In this document: piece by piece, positions 22,401-36,400 of the stretch
How the letters are laid out: each line of letters opens with the position of its first letter
Numbering within the stretch: position 1 is the stretch's first letter
From: Linyphia triangularis
Lineage: Eukaryota; Arthropoda; Arachnida; Araneae; Linyphiidae
Assembly: GCA_963978545.1 (NCBI GenBank)
Contig: OZ021733.1
Location: 73,935,589-73,999,588 of the forward strand
Length of the DNA: 64,000 nt
Reading direction: 5' to 3'
Position numbers and translations under genes: made by a program
The notes under the pieces: generated by a model
What the model was told of the DNA's origin: nothing
Database searches by the model: none
The model's input: the letters and a program-made list of their open reading frames with translations, nothing else

Positions 22401-25400
22401 ATTTTATGAAAAAATCACTTTTCCAAAAAATGGCTCAAAATGCTTCCAGATTTTGGTTTTAAAATAGAAATATGATTTGCAGTCACTTTATTTCAAATCT
22501 GCCCAAAAAAGGACCCTTAATTCAGTTTATAGCCCAAAATGTAGGTAAAATTCAGAAATTTTCAGTGTTTGAAATGCAGTCCTTTTTTGGGATCAACTTT
22601 CGACCCCCTTAATATTTAGTGGTTGTTAAGATTTTCGTTTTTAAGAATCTCCTATTAATGAACTTCAATGTTGCCAAGTTACAACATTGTGCTCCCAAAA
22701 CTCTCTGTGTAAAAATTATGTATGTGTACCACTGAAAAAAACAACTTTGCAAATTTTGACCCCCTTAATATTTTGTGGTTGTTAAGATTTTCGTTTTTAA
22801 GAATCTCCTATAGAAGACCTTAAATGTGGCCAAGTTACAATACTGTGCTCCAAATACACTATGAGTAAAAATTCAAAAACTGTAAAATCAATGTATTTTC
22901 AAAGGGAAATTTTGAACTTTGAAAATAGTGGCTCAAATGCTACCAAAATTTTTTTGGGGACATGAAATATGTTTTATATTTATATTCTGTCCAAATGTGA
23001 CTGAAAAAATAATTTTTTGAATTTTCAAATTTTTCGAAATTTTTCAAAGGGGTTAGCCTTAGGAAATTTTATGAAAAAATCACTTTTCCAAAAAATGGCT
23101 CAAAATGCTTCCAGATTTTGGTTTTAAAATAGAAATATGATTTGCAGTCACTTTATTTCAAATCTGCCCAAAAAAGGACCCTTAATTCAGTTTATAGCCC
23201 AAAATGTAGGTAAAATTCAGAAATTTTCAGTGTTTGAAATGCAGTCCTTTTTTGGGATAAACTTTCGACCCCCTTAATATTTAGTGGTTGTTAAGATTTT
23301 CGTTTTTAAGAATCTCCTATTAATGAACTTCAATGTTGCCAAGTTACAACATTGTGCTCCCAAAACTCTCTGTGTAAAAATTATGTATGTGTACCACTGA
23401 AAAAAACAACTTTGCAAATTTTGACCCCCTTAATATTTTGTGGTTGTTAAGATTTTCGTTTTTAAGAATCTCCTATAGAAGACCTTAAATGTGGCCAAGT
23501 TACAATACTGTGCTCCAAATACACTATGAGTAAAAATTCAAAAACTGTAAAATCAATGTATTTTCAAAGGGAAATTTTGAACTTTGAAAATAGTGGCTCA
23601 AATGCTACCAAATTTTTTTTGGGGACCTGAAATATGTTTTATATTCATATTCTGTCCAAATGTGACTGAAAAAATAATTTTTTGAATTTTCAAATTTTTC
23701 GAAATTTTTCAAAGGGGTTAGCCTTAGGAAATTTTATGAAAAAATCACTTTTCCAAAAAATGGCTCAAAATGCTTCCAGATTTTGGTTTTAAAATAGAAA
23801 TATGATTTGCAGTCACTTTATTTCAAATCTGCCCAAAAAAGGACCCTTTAATTCAGTTTATAGCCCAAAATGTAGGTAAAATTCAGAAATTTTCAGTGTT
23901 TGAAATGCAGTCCTTTTTTGGGATAAACTTTCGACCCCCTTAATATTTAGTGGTTGTTAAGATTTTCATTTTTAAGAATCTCCTATTAATGAACTTCAAT
24001 GTGGCCAAGTCACAACATTGTGCTCCCAAAACTCTCTGTGTAAAAATTATGTATGTGTACCACTGAAAAAAACAACTTTGCAAATTTTGACCCCCTTAAT
24101 ATTTTGTGGTTGTTAAGATTTTCGTTTTTAAGAATCTCCTATAGAAGACCTTAAATGTGGCCAAGTTACAATACTGTGCTCCAAATACACTATGAGTAAA
24201 AATTCAAAAACTGTAAAATCAATGTATTTTCAAAGGGAAATTTTGAACTTTGAAAATAGTGGCTCAAATGCTACCAAATTTTTTTTGGGGACCTGAAATA
24301 TGTTTTATATTTATATTCTGTCCAAATGTGACTGAAAATATAATTTTTTAAATTTTCAAATTTTTCGAAATTTTTCAAAGGGGTTAGCCTTAGGAAATTT
24401 TATGAAAAAATCACTTTTCCAAAAAATGGCTCAAAATGCTTCCAGATTTTGGTTTTAAAATAGAAATATGATTTGCAGTCACTTTATTTCAAATCTGCCC
24501 AAAAAAGGACCCTTTAATTCAGTTTATAGCCCAAAATGTAGGTAAAATTCAGAAATTTTCAGTGTTTGAAATGCAGTCCTTTTTTGGGATAAACTTTCGA
24601 CCCCCTTAATATTTAGTGGTTGTTAAGATTTTCATTTTTAAGAATCTCCTATTAATGAACTTCAATGTGGCCAAGTCACAACATTGTGCTCCCAAAACTC
24701 TCTGTGTAAAAATTATGTATGTGTACCACTGAAAAAAACAACTTTGCAAATTTTGACCCCCTTAATATTTTGTGGTTGTTAAGATTTTCGTTTTTAAGAA
24801 TCTCCTATAGAAGACCTTAAATGTGGCCAAGTTACAATACTGTGCTCCAAATACACTATGAGTAAAAATTCAAAAACTGTAAAATCAATGTATTTTCAAA
24901 GGGAAATTTTGAACTTTGAAAATAGTGGCTCAAATGCTACCAAATTTTTTTTGGGGACCTGAAATATGTTTTATATTCATATTCTGTCCAAATGTGACTG
25001 AAAAAATAATTTTTTGAATTTTCAAATTTTTCGAAATTTTTCAAAGGGGTTAGCCTTAGGAAATTTTATGAAAAAATCACTTTTCCAAAAAATGGCTCAA
25101 AATGCTTCCAGATTTTGGTTTTAAAATAGAAATATGATTTGCAGTCACTTTATTTCAAATCTGCCCAAAAAAGGACCCTTTAATTCAGTTTATAGCCCAA
25201 AATGTAGGTAAAATTCAGAAATTTTCAGTGTTTGAAATGCAGTCCTTTTTTGGGATAAACTTTCGACCCCCTTAATATTTAGTGGTTGTTAAGATTTTCA
25301 TTTTTAAGAATCTCCTATTAATGAACTTCAATGTGGCCAAGTCACAACATTGTGCTCCCAAAACTCTCTGTGTAAAAATTATGTATGTGTACCACTGAAA

Positions 25401-27064
25401 AAAACAAATTTGCAAATTTTGACCCCCTTAATATTTTGTGGTTGTTAAGATTTTCGTTTTTAAGAATCTCCTATAGAAGACCTTAAATGTGGCCAAGTTA
25501 CAATACTGTGCTCCAAATACACTATGAGTAAAAATTCAAAAACTGTAAAATCAATGTATTTTCAAAGGGAAATTTTGAACTTTGAAAATAGTGGCTCAAA
25601 TGCTACCAAATTTTTTTTGTGGACCTGAAATATGTTTTATATTCATATTCTGTCCAAATGTGACTGAAAAAATAATTTTTTGAATTTTCAAATTTTTCGA
25701 AATTTTACAAAGGGGTTAGCCTTAGGAAATTTTATGAAAAAATCACTTTTCCAAAAAATGGCTCAAAATGCTTCCAGATTTTGGTTTTAAAATAGAAATA
25801 TGATTTGCAGTCACTTTATTTCAAATCTGCCCAATAAAGGACCCTTAATTCAGTTTATAGCCCAAAATGTAGGTAAAATTCAGAAATTTTCAGTGTTTGA
25901 AATGCAGTCCTTTTTTGGGATCAACTTTCGACCCCCTTAATATTTAGTGGTTGTTAAGATTTTCGTTTTTAAGAATCTCCTATTAATGAACTTCAATGTT
26001 GCCAAGTTACAACATTGTGCTCCCAAAACTCTCTGTGTAAAAATTATGTATGTGTACCACTGAAAAAAACAACTTTGCAAATTTTGACCCCCTTAATATT
26101 TTGTGGTTGTTAAGATTTTCGTTTTTAAGAATCTCCTATAGAAGACCTTAAATGTGGCCAAGTTACAATACTGTGCTCCAAATACACTATGAGTAAAAAT
26201 TCAAAAACTCCAAAATACAATCAATGTATTTTCAAAGGGAAATTTTGAACTTTGAAAATAATGGCTCAAATGCTACCAAATTTTTTTTGGGGACCTGAAA
26301 TATGTTTTATATTTATATTCTGTCCAAATGTGACTGAAAAAATAATTTTTTGAATTTTCAAATTTTTCGAAATTTTTCAAAGGGGTTAGCCTTAGGAAAT
26401 TTTATGAAAAAATCACTTTTCCAAAAAATGGCTCAAAATGCTTCCAGATTTTGGTTTTAAAATAGAAATATGATTTGCAGTCACTTTATTTCAAATCTGC
26501 CCAAAAAAGGACCCTTTAATTCAGTTTATAGCCCAAAATGTAGGTAAAATTCAGAAATTTTCAGTGTTTGAAATGCAGTCCTTTTTTGGGATAAACTTTC
26601 GACCCCCTTAATATTTAGTGGTTGTTAAGATTTTCATTTTTAAGAATCTCCTATTAATGAACTTCAATGTGGCCAAGTCACAACATTGTGCTTCCAAAAC
26701 TCTCTGTGTAAAAATTATGTATGTGTACCACTGAAAAAAACAACTTTGCAAATTTTGACCCCCTTAATATTTTGTGGTTGTTAAGATTTTCGTTTTTAAG
26801 AATCTCCTATAGAAGATCTTAAATGTGGCCAAGTTACAATACTGTGCTCCAAATACACTATGAGTAAAAATTCAAAAACTGTAAAATCAATGTATTTTCA
26901 AAGGGAAATTTTGAACTTTGAAAATAGTGGCTCAAATGCTACCAAATTTTTTTTGGGGACCTGAAATATGTTTTATATTTATATTCTGTCCAAATGTGAC
27001 TGAAAAAATAATTTTTTGAATTTTCAAATTTTTCGAAATTTTTCAAAGGGGTTAGCCTTATGAA
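22401..27064 (+). repeat. A-monomer array: 7 units
   Basis: Units start at 22401, 23066, 23731, 24397, 25063, 25729 and 26399. The first is type a with private CCAAAATTTTTTT and ACATGAAAT changes. The second is type a but has GATAAAC, a mosaic. Units 3-5 and 7 are type b; 25063 has CAAATTTGC and TTTGTGGACC. The sixth is type a with CAATAAAGG and the 5-bp insertion, yet is not the last before S, unlike other insertion units. The seventh has GTGCTTCC and GAAGATCTT and ends CCTTATGAA. Confidence 0.94.
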
Positions 27065-27226
27065 ATTTTATGAAAAAATCCCTTTTCCAAAAAATAATTT
27101 TTTGAATTTTCAAATTTTTCAAAGGGGTTAGCCTTAGGAAATTTTATGAAAAAATCACTTTTCCAAAAAATAATTTTTTGAATTTTCAAATTTTTCGAAA
27201 TTTTTCAAAGGGGTTAGACTTAGGAA
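27065..27226 (+). repeat. Short S array, pre-B, 2 units
   Basis: Units start at 27065 (76 bp, AATCCCTTTT form) and 27141 (86 bp, ending GACTTAGG). Only the first and last members of the usual pre-B set remain, so about five units have been deleted compared with the arrays at 11481 and 50566. It is the shortest S array in the window and adjoins the longest B block. Confidence 0.92.
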
Positions 27227-29934
27227 ATTTTATGAAAAAATCACTTTTCCAAAAAATTTCTCAAAATGCTTCCAGATTTTGGTTTTAAAATAGAAATATA
27301 GTTTACAGTAACTTTTTATTAAATATGCCCAAGAAAGGACCCTCAAATCGCTTTATAAACCAAGCTGTCGGTATAATTCAGAAAAATCCAAAATAACGCG
27401 TTAACACAGAAATGGAGACGTTTTTGAACGCAATTTTTGAAACTAGTTGGGAATTGTCCGAAATGCTTTAAAATTTTAGCTGTGACCTTAGAGTATGCTC
27501 AAAAGTTACTTTTTATCAAAACTGTTCAAGAGAGGACCCTTATATCGATTTATATCCCAAATTATCGGTAAAATTCAGAAAAATCCAAAATAACGCGTTA
27601 ACACAGAAATAGAGACGATTTTGAAAGCAATTTTTAAAACTAGCTGGGAATTGTCCGAAATGCTTTGAAAATGATCAAAAGTAACTTTTTATAAAAACTG
27701 TCAAGAAAGGACCCTTAAATCGCTGTATAGCCTAAACTGTCGGTAAAATTCAGAAAAATCCAAAATAACGCGTTAACACAGAAATAGAGACGATTTTGAA
27801 CGATATTTTTCAAACTAGCTGGGAATTGTCCGAAATGCTTTGAAAATGCTCAAGAGTTACTTTTTATCAAAACTGTCAAGAAAGGACCCTTAAATCGCTT
27901 TATAGCCCAAACTGTCGGTAAAATTCAGAAAAATCCAAAATAACGCGTTAACACAGAAATAGAGACGATTTTGAACGATATTTTTCAAACTAGCTGGGAA
28001 TTGTCCGAAATGCTTTGAAAATGCTCAAGAGTTACTTTTTATCAAAACTGTCAAGAAAGGACCCTTAAATCGCTTTATAGCCCAAACTGTCGGTAAAATT
28101 CCGAAAAATCCAAAATAACGCGTTAACACAGAAATAGAGACGATTTTGAAAGCAATTTTTAAAACTAGCTGGGAATTGTCCGAAATGCTTTGAAAATGCT
28201 CAAAAGTAACTTTTTATCAAAACTGTCAAGAAAGGACCCTTTAATCGCTTTATAGCCCAAACTGTTGGTAGAATTCCGAAAAATCCAAAATAACGCGTTA
28301 ACACAGAAATAGAGACGGTTTTGAACGCAATTTCTGAAACTAGCTGGGAATTGTCCGAAATGCTTTAAAATTTTAGCTGTGACCTAAGAGTATGCTCAAA
28401 AGTTACTTTTTATCAAAACTGTTCAAGAGAGGACCCTTATATCGATTTATATCCCAAATTATCGGTAAAATTCAGAAAAATCCAAAATAACGCGTTAACA
28501 CAGAAATAGAGACGATTTTGAAAGCAATTTTTAAAACTAGCTGGGAATTGTCCGAAATGCTTTGAAAATGATCAAAAGTAACTTTTTATAAAAACTGTCA
28601 AGAAAGGACCCTTAAATCGCTGTATAGCCTAAACTGTCGGTAAAATTCAGAAAAATCCAAAATAACGCGTTAACACAGAAATAGAGACGATTTTGAACGA
28701 TATTTTTCAAACTAGCTGGGAATTGTCCGAAATGCTTTGAAAATGCTCAAGAGTTACTTTTTATCAAAACTGTCAAGAAAGGACCCTTAAATCGCTTTAT
28801 AGCCCAAACTGTCGGTAAAATTCAGAAAAATCCAAAATAACGCGTTAACACAGAAATAGAGACGATTTTGAACGATATTTTTAAAACTAGCTGGGAATTG
28901 TCCGAAATGCTTTGAAAATGCTCAAGAGTTACTTTTTATCAAAACTGTCAAGAAAGGACCCTTAAATCGCTTTATAGCCCAAACTGTCGGTAAAATTCAG
29001 AAAAATCCAAAATAACGCGTTAACACAGAAATAGAGACGATTTTGAAAGCAATTTTTAAAACTAGCTGGGAATTGTCCGAAATGCTTTGAAAATGCTCAA
29101 AAGTAACTTTTTATCAAAACTGTCAAGAAAGGACCCTTTAATCGCTTTATAGCCCAAACTGTTGGTAGAATTCCGAAAAATCCAAAATAACGCGTTAACA
29201 CAGAAATAGAGACGGTTTTGAACGCAATTTCTGAAACTAGCTGGGAATTGTCCGAAATGCTTTAAAATTTTAGCTGTGACCTAAGAGTATGCTTAAAAAT
29301 TACTTTTTATCAAAACTGTTCAAGAAAGGACCCTTAAATCGATTTATAGCCTAAACTGTCGGTAAAATTCAGAAAAATCCAAAATAACGCGTTAACACAG
29401 AAATAGAGACGATTTTGAACGATATTTTTAAAACTAGCTGGGAAATGTCCGAAATGCTTTGAAAATGCTCAATAGTTACTTTTTATCAAAACTGTTCAAG
29501 AAAAGACCCTTAAATCGATTTATAGCCCAATCTGTCGGGAAAATTCAGTAAAATCCAAAATAACGCGTTAGCACAGAAATAGAGACGGTTTTGAACGAAA
29601 TTTTGGAATTTAGCTGGGAAATGTCCGAAAAGTGTCAAATTTAGCTGTTAACATAGGAGAATGCTTAAGAGTTACTTTTTATCAAAACTATCCAAGAAAG
29701 GTCCCTTAAATCGCTTTATAGCCCAAACTGTCGTTAAAATTCAAAAAAATCCAAAATAACGCGTTTGCTCAGAAATGGAGACGATTTTGTACGAAATTTT
29801 GAAACTAGCTGGGAAATTTTAGTTGAAGACCTGAAATATGTTTTATATTCATATTCTGTCGAAATTTGACTGAAAAAATAATTTTTTGAATTTTCAAATT
29901 TTTCGAAATTTTTCAAAGGGGTTAGACTTAGGAA
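27227..29934 (+). repeat. B block 4: 14 B units, internally duplicated (2708 bp)
   Basis: AACGCGTT lies at 27395, 27592, 27767, 27942, 28117, 28292, 28489, 28664, 28839, 29014, 29189, 29386, 29562 and 29758. Units 2-6 of the standard nine-unit order appear twice, offset by 897 bp. The block thus reads 1-2-3-4-5-6-(7/2)-3-4-5-6-7-8-9. The junction unit has GACCTAAGAG from unit 7 followed by TATGCTCAAAAGTTAC from unit 2, which places the crossover at about 28386-28397. Both copies of unit 2 carry the private CAAGAGAGGACC change, so the duplication came after that mutation. Confidence 0.95.
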
Positions 29935-30497
29935 ATTTTATGAAAAAATCACTTTTCCAAAAAATAATTTTTTGAATTTTCAAATTTTTCAAAGGGGTTA
30001 GCCTTAGGAAATTTTATGAAAAAATCACTTTTCCAAAAAATAATTTTTTGAATTTTCAAATTTTTCGAAATTTTTCAAAGGGGTTAGTCTTAGGAAATTT
30101 TATGAAAAAATCACTTTTCCAAAAAATAATTTTTTGAATTTTCAAATTTTTCAAAGGGGTTAGCCTTAGGATATTTTATGAAAAAATCACTTTTCCAAAA
30201 AATAATTTTTTGAATTTTCAAATTTTTCAAAGGGGTTAGCCTTAGGAAATTTTATGAAAAAATCACTTTTCCAAAAAATAATTTTTTGAATTTTCAAATT
30301 TTTCGAAATTTTTCAAAGGGGTTAGTCTTAGGAAATTTTATGAAAAAATCACTTTTCCAAAAAATAATTTTTTGAATTTTCAAATTTTTCAAAGGGGGTT
30401 AGCCTTAGGAAATTTTATGAAAAAATCACTTTTTCAAAAAATAATTTTTTGAATTTTCAAATTTTTCGAAATTTTTCAAAGGGGTTAGCCTTAGGAA
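29935..30497 (+). repeat. S array, post-B type, 7 units
   Basis: Units start at 29935, 30011, 30097, 30173, 30249, 30335 and 30412, with lengths 76, 86, 76, 76, 86, 77 and 86. The triplet pattern seen at 13842 is present twice, with GGATATTTT before 30173, followed by a final 86-bp unit. The last unit has TTTTTCAAAAAAT, which is otherwise a pre-B marker. Confidence 0.92.
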
Positions 30498-33400
30498 ATT
30501 TTATGAAAAAATCACTTTTCCAAAAAATGGCTCAAAATGCTTCCAGATTTTGGTTTTAAAATAGAAATATGATTTGCAGTCACTTTATTTCAAATCTGCC
30601 CAAAAAAGGACCCTTAATTCAGTTTATAGCCCAAAATGTAGGTAAAATTCAGAAATTTTCAGTGTTTGAAATGCAGTCCTTTTTTGGGATCAACTTTCGA
30701 CCCCCTTAATATTTAGTGGTTGTTAAGATTTTCGTTTTTAAGAATCTCCTATTAATGAACTTCAATGTTGCCAAGTTACAACATTGTGCTCCCAAAACTC
30801 TCTGTGTAAAAATTATGTATGTGTACCACTGAAAAAAACAACTTTGCAAATTTTGACCCCCTTAATATTTTGTGGTTGTTAAGATTTTCGTTTTTAAGAA
30901 TCTCCTATAGAAGACCTTAAATGTGGCCAAGTTACAATACTGTGCTCCAAATACACTATGAGTAAAAATTCAAAAACTGTAAAATCAATGTATTTTCAAA
31001 GGGAAATTTTGAACTTTGAAAATAGTGGCTCAAATGCTACCAAATTTTTTTTGGGGACCTGAAATATGTTTTATATTTATATTCTGTCCAAATGTGACTG
31101 AAAAAATAATTTTTTGAATTTTCAAATTTTTCGAAATTTTTCAAAGGGGTTAGCCTTAGGAAATTTTATGAAAAAATCACTTTTCCAAAAAATGGCTCAA
31201 AATGCTTCCAGATTTTGGTTTTAAAATAGAAATATGATTTGCAGTCACTTTATTTCAAATCTGCCCAAAAAAGGACCCTTAATTCAGTTTATAGCCCAAA
31301 ATGTAGGTAAAATTCAGAAATTTTCAGTGTTTGAAATGCAGTCCTTTTTTGGGATCAACTTTCGACCCCCTTAATATTTAGTGGTTGTTAAGATTTTCAT
31401 TTTTAAGAATCTCCTATTAATGAACTTCAATGTGGCCAAGTCACAACATTGTGCTCCCAAAACTCTCTGTGTAAAAATTATGTATGTGTACCACTGAAAA
31501 AAACAACTTTGCAAATTTTGACCCCCTTAATATTTTGTGGTTGTTAAGATTTTCGTTTTTAAGAATCTCCTATAGAAGACCTTAAATGTGGCCAAGTTAC
31601 AATACTGTGCTCCAAATACACTATGAGTAAAAATTCAAAAACTGTAAAATCAATGTATTTTCAAAGGGAAATTTTGAACTTTGAAAATAGTGGCTCAAAT
31701 GCTACCAAATTTTTTTTGGGGACCTGAAATATGTTTTATATTCATATTCTGTCCAAATGTGACTGAAAAAATAATTTTTTGAATTTTCAAATTTTTCGAA
31801 ATTTTTCAAAGGGGTTAGCCTTAGGAAATTTTATGAAAAAATCACTTTTCCAAAAAATGGCTCAAAATGCTTCCAGATTTTGGTTTTAAAATAGAAATAT
31901 GATTTGCAGTCACTTTATTTCAAATCTGCCCAAAAAAGGACCCTTTAATTCAGTTTATAGCCCAAAATGTAGGTAAAATTCAGAAATTTTCAGTGTTTGA
32001 AATGCAGTCCTTTTTTGGGATAAACTTTCGACCCCCTTAATATTTAGTGGTTGTTAAGATTTTCATTTTTAAGAATCTCCTATTAATGAACTTCAATGTG
32101 GATAAGTCACAACATTGTGCTCCCAAAACTCTCTGTGTAAAAATTATGTATGTGTACCACTGAAAAAAACAACTTTGCAAATTTTGACCCCCTTAATATT
32201 TTGTGGTTGTTAAGATTTTCGTTTTTAAGAATCTCCTATAGAAGACCTTAAATGTGGCCAAGTTACAATACTGTGCTCCAAATACACTATGAGTAAAAAT
32301 TCAAAAACTGTAAAATCAATGTATTTTCAAAGGGAAATTTTGAACTTTGAAAATAGTGGCTCAAATGCTACCAAATTTTTTTTGTGGACCTGAAATATGT
32401 TTTATATTCATATTCTGTCCAAATGTGACTGAAAAAATAATTTTTTGAATTTTCAAATTTTTCGAAATTTTTCAAAGGGGTTAGCCTTAGGAAATTTTAT
32501 GAAAAAATCACTTTTCCAAAAAATGGCTCAAAATGCTTCCAGATTTTGGTTTTAAAATAGAAATATGATTTGCAGTCACTTTATTTCAAATCTGCCTAAT
32601 AAAGGACCCTTAATTCAGTTTATAGCCCAAAATGTAGGTAAAATTCAGAAATTTTCAGTGTTTGAAATGCAGTCCTTTTTTGGGATCAACTTTCGACCCC
32701 CTTAATATTTAGTGGTTGTTAAGATTTTCGTTTTTAAGAATCTCCTATTAATGAACTTCAATGTTGCCAAGTTACAACATTGTGCTCCCAAAACTCTCTG
32801 TGTAAAAATTATGTATGTGTACCACTGAAAAAAACAACTTTGCAAATTTTGACCCCCTTAATATTTTGTGGTTGTTAAGATTTTCGTTTTTAAGAATCTC
32901 CTATAGAAGACCTTAAATGTGGCCAAGTTACAATACTGTGCTCCAAATACACTATGAGTAAAAATTCAAAAACTGTAAAATCAATGTATTTTCAAAGGGA
33001 AATTTTGAACTTTGAAAATAGTGGCTCAAATGCTACCAAATTTTTTTTGGGGACCTGAAATATGTTTTATATTCATATTCTGTCCAAATGTGACTGAAAA
33101 AATAATTTTTTGAATTTTCAAATTTTTCGAAATTTTTCAAAGGGGTTAGCCTTAGGAAATTTTATGAAAAAATCACTTTTCCAAAAAATGGCTCAAAATG
33201 CTTCCAGATTTTGGTTTTAAAATAGAAATATGATTTGCAGTCACTTTATTTCAAATCTGCCCAAAAAAGGACCCTTTAATTCAGTTTATAGCCCAAAATG
33301 TAGGTAAAATTCAGAAATTTTCAGTGTTTGAAATGCAGTCCTTTTTTGGGATAAACTTTCGACCCCCTTAATATTTAGTGGTTGTTAAGATTTTCATTTT

Positions 33401-36400
33401 TAAGAATCTCCTATTAATGAACTTCAATGTGGATAAGTCACAACATTGTGCTCCCAAAACTCTCTGTGTAAAAATTATGTATGTGTACCACTGAAAAAAA
33501 CAACTTTGCAAATTTTGACCCCCTTAATATTTTGTGGTTGTTAAGATTTTCGTTTTTAAGAATCTCCTATAGAAGACCTTAAATGTGGCCAAGTTACAAT
33601 ACTGTGCTCCAAATACACTATGAGTAAAAATTCAAAAACTGTAAAATCAATGTATTTTCAAAGGGAAATTTTGAACTTTGAAAATAGTGGCTCAAATGCT
33701 ACCAAATTTTTTTTGTGGACCTGAAATATGTTTTATATTCATATTCTGTCCAAATGTGACTGAAAAAATAATTTTTTGAATTTTCAAATTTTTCGAAATT
33801 TTTCAAAGGGGTTAGCCTTAGGAAATTTTATGAAAAAATCACTTTTCCAAAAAATGGCTCAAAATGCTTCCAGATTTTGGTTTTAAAATAGAAATATGAT
33901 TTGCAGTCACTTTATTTCAAATCTGCCTAATAAAGGACCCTTAATTCAGTTTATAGCCCAAAATGTAGGTAAAATTCAGAAATTTTCAGTGTTTGAAATG
34001 CAGTCCTTTTTTGGGATCAACTTTCGACCCCCTTAATATTTAGTGGTTGTTAAGATTTTCGTTTTTAAGAATCTCCTATTAATGAACTTCAATGTTGCCA
34101 AGTTACAACATTGTGCTCCCAAAACTCTCTGTGTAAAAATTATGTATGTGTACCACTGAAAAAAACAACTTTGCAAATTTTGACCCCCTTAATATTTTGT
34201 GGTTGTTAAGATTTTCGTTTTTAAGAATCTCCTATAGAAGACCTTAAATGTGGCCAAGTTACAATACTGTGCTCCAAATACACTATGAGTAAAAATTCAA
34301 AAACTGTAAAATCAATGTATTTTCAAAGGGAAATTTTGAACTTTGAAAATAGTGGCTCAAATGCTACCAAATTTTTTTTGGGGACCTGAAATATGTTTTA
34401 TATTCATATTCTGTCCAAATGTGACTGAAAAAATAATTTTTTGAATTTTCAAATTTTTCGAAATTTTTCAAAGGGGTTAGCCTTAGGAAATTTTATGAAA
34501 AAATCACTTTTCCAAAAAATGGCTCAAAATGCTTCCAGATTTTGGTTTTAAAATAGAAATATGATTTGCAGTCACTTTATTTCAAATCTGCCCAAAAAAG
34601 GACCCTTTAATTCAGTTTATAGCCCAAAATGTAGGTAAAATTCAGAAATTTTCAGTGTTTGAAATGCAGTCCTTTTTTGGGATAAACTTTCGACCCCCTT
34701 AATATTTAGTGGTTGTTAAGATTTTCATTTTTAAGAATCTCCTATTAATGAACTTCAATGTGGCCAAGTCACAACATTGTGCTCCCAAAACTCTCTGTGT
34801 AAAAATTATGTATGTGTACCACTGAAAAAAACAAATTTGCAAATTTTGACCCCCTTAATATTTTGTGGTTGTTAAGATTTTCGTTTTTAAGAATCTCCTA
34901 TAGAAGACCTTAAATGTGGCCAAGTTACAATACTGTGCTCCAAATACACTATGAGTAAAAATTCAAAAACTGTAAAATCAATGTATTTTCAAAGGGAAAT
35001 TTTGAACTTTGAAAATAGTGGCTCAAATGCTACCAAATTTTTTTTGGGGACCTGAAATATGTTTTATATTCATATTCTGTCCAAATGTGACTGAAAAAAT
35101 AATTTTTTGAATTTTCAAATTTTTCGAAATTTTTCAAAGGGGTTAGCCTTAGGAAATTTTATGAAAAAATCACTTTTCCAAAAAATGACTCAAAATGCTT
35201 CCAGATTTTGGTTTTAAAATAGAAATATGATTTGCAGTCACTTTATTTCAAATCTGCCCAAAAAAGGACCCTTTAATTCAGTTTATAGCCCAAAATGTAG
35301 GTAAAATTCAGAAATTTTCAGTGTTTGAAATGCAGTCCTTTTTTGGGATAAACTTTCGACCACCTTAATATTTAGTGGTTGTTAAGATTTTCATTTTTAA
35401 GAATCTCCTATTAATGAACTTCAATGTGGCCAAGTCACAACATTGTGCTCCCAAAACTCTCTGTGTAAAAATTATGTATGTGTACCACTGAAAAAAACAA
35501 CTTTGCAAATTTTGACCCCCTTAATATTTTGTGGTTGTTAAGATTTTCGTTTTTAAGAATCTCCTATAGAAGACCTTAAATGTGGCCAAGTTACAATACT
35601 GTGCTCCAAATACACTATGAGTAAAAATTCAAAAACTGTAAAATCAATGTATTTTCAAAGGGAAATTTTGAACTTTGAAAATAGTGGCTCAAATGCTACC
35701 AAATTTTTTTTGGGGACCTGAAATATGTTTTATATTCATATTCTGTCCAAATGTGACTGAAAAAATAATTTTTTGAATTTTCAAATTTTTCGAAATTTTT
35801 CAAAGGGGTTAGCCTTAGGAAATTTTATGAAAAAATCACTTTTCCAAAAAATGGCTCAAAATGCTTCCAGATTTTGGTTTTAAAATAGAAATATGATTTG
35901 CAGTCACTTTATTTCAAATCTGCCCAAAAAAGGACCCTTTAATTCAGTTTATAGCCCAAAATGTAGGTAAAATTCAGAAATTTTCAGTGTTTGAAATGCA
36001 GTCCTTTTTTGGGATAAACTTTCGACCACCTTAATATTTAGTGGTTGTTAAGATTTTCATTTTTAAGAATCTCCTATTAATGAACTTCAATGTGGCCAAG
36101 TCACAACATTGTGCTCCCAAAACTCTCTGTGTAAAAATTATGTATGTGTACCACTGAAAAAAACAACTTTGCAAATTTTGACCCCCTTAATATTTTGTGG
36201 TTGTTAAGATTTTCGTTTTTAAGAATCTCCTATAGAAGACCTTAAATGTGGCCAAGTTACAATACTGTGCTCCAAATACACTATGAGTAAAAATTCAAAA
36301 ACTGTAAAATCAATGTATTTTCAAAGGGAAATTTTGAACTTTGAAAATAGTGGCTCAAATGCTACCAAATTTTTTTTGGGGACCTGAAATATGTTTTATA

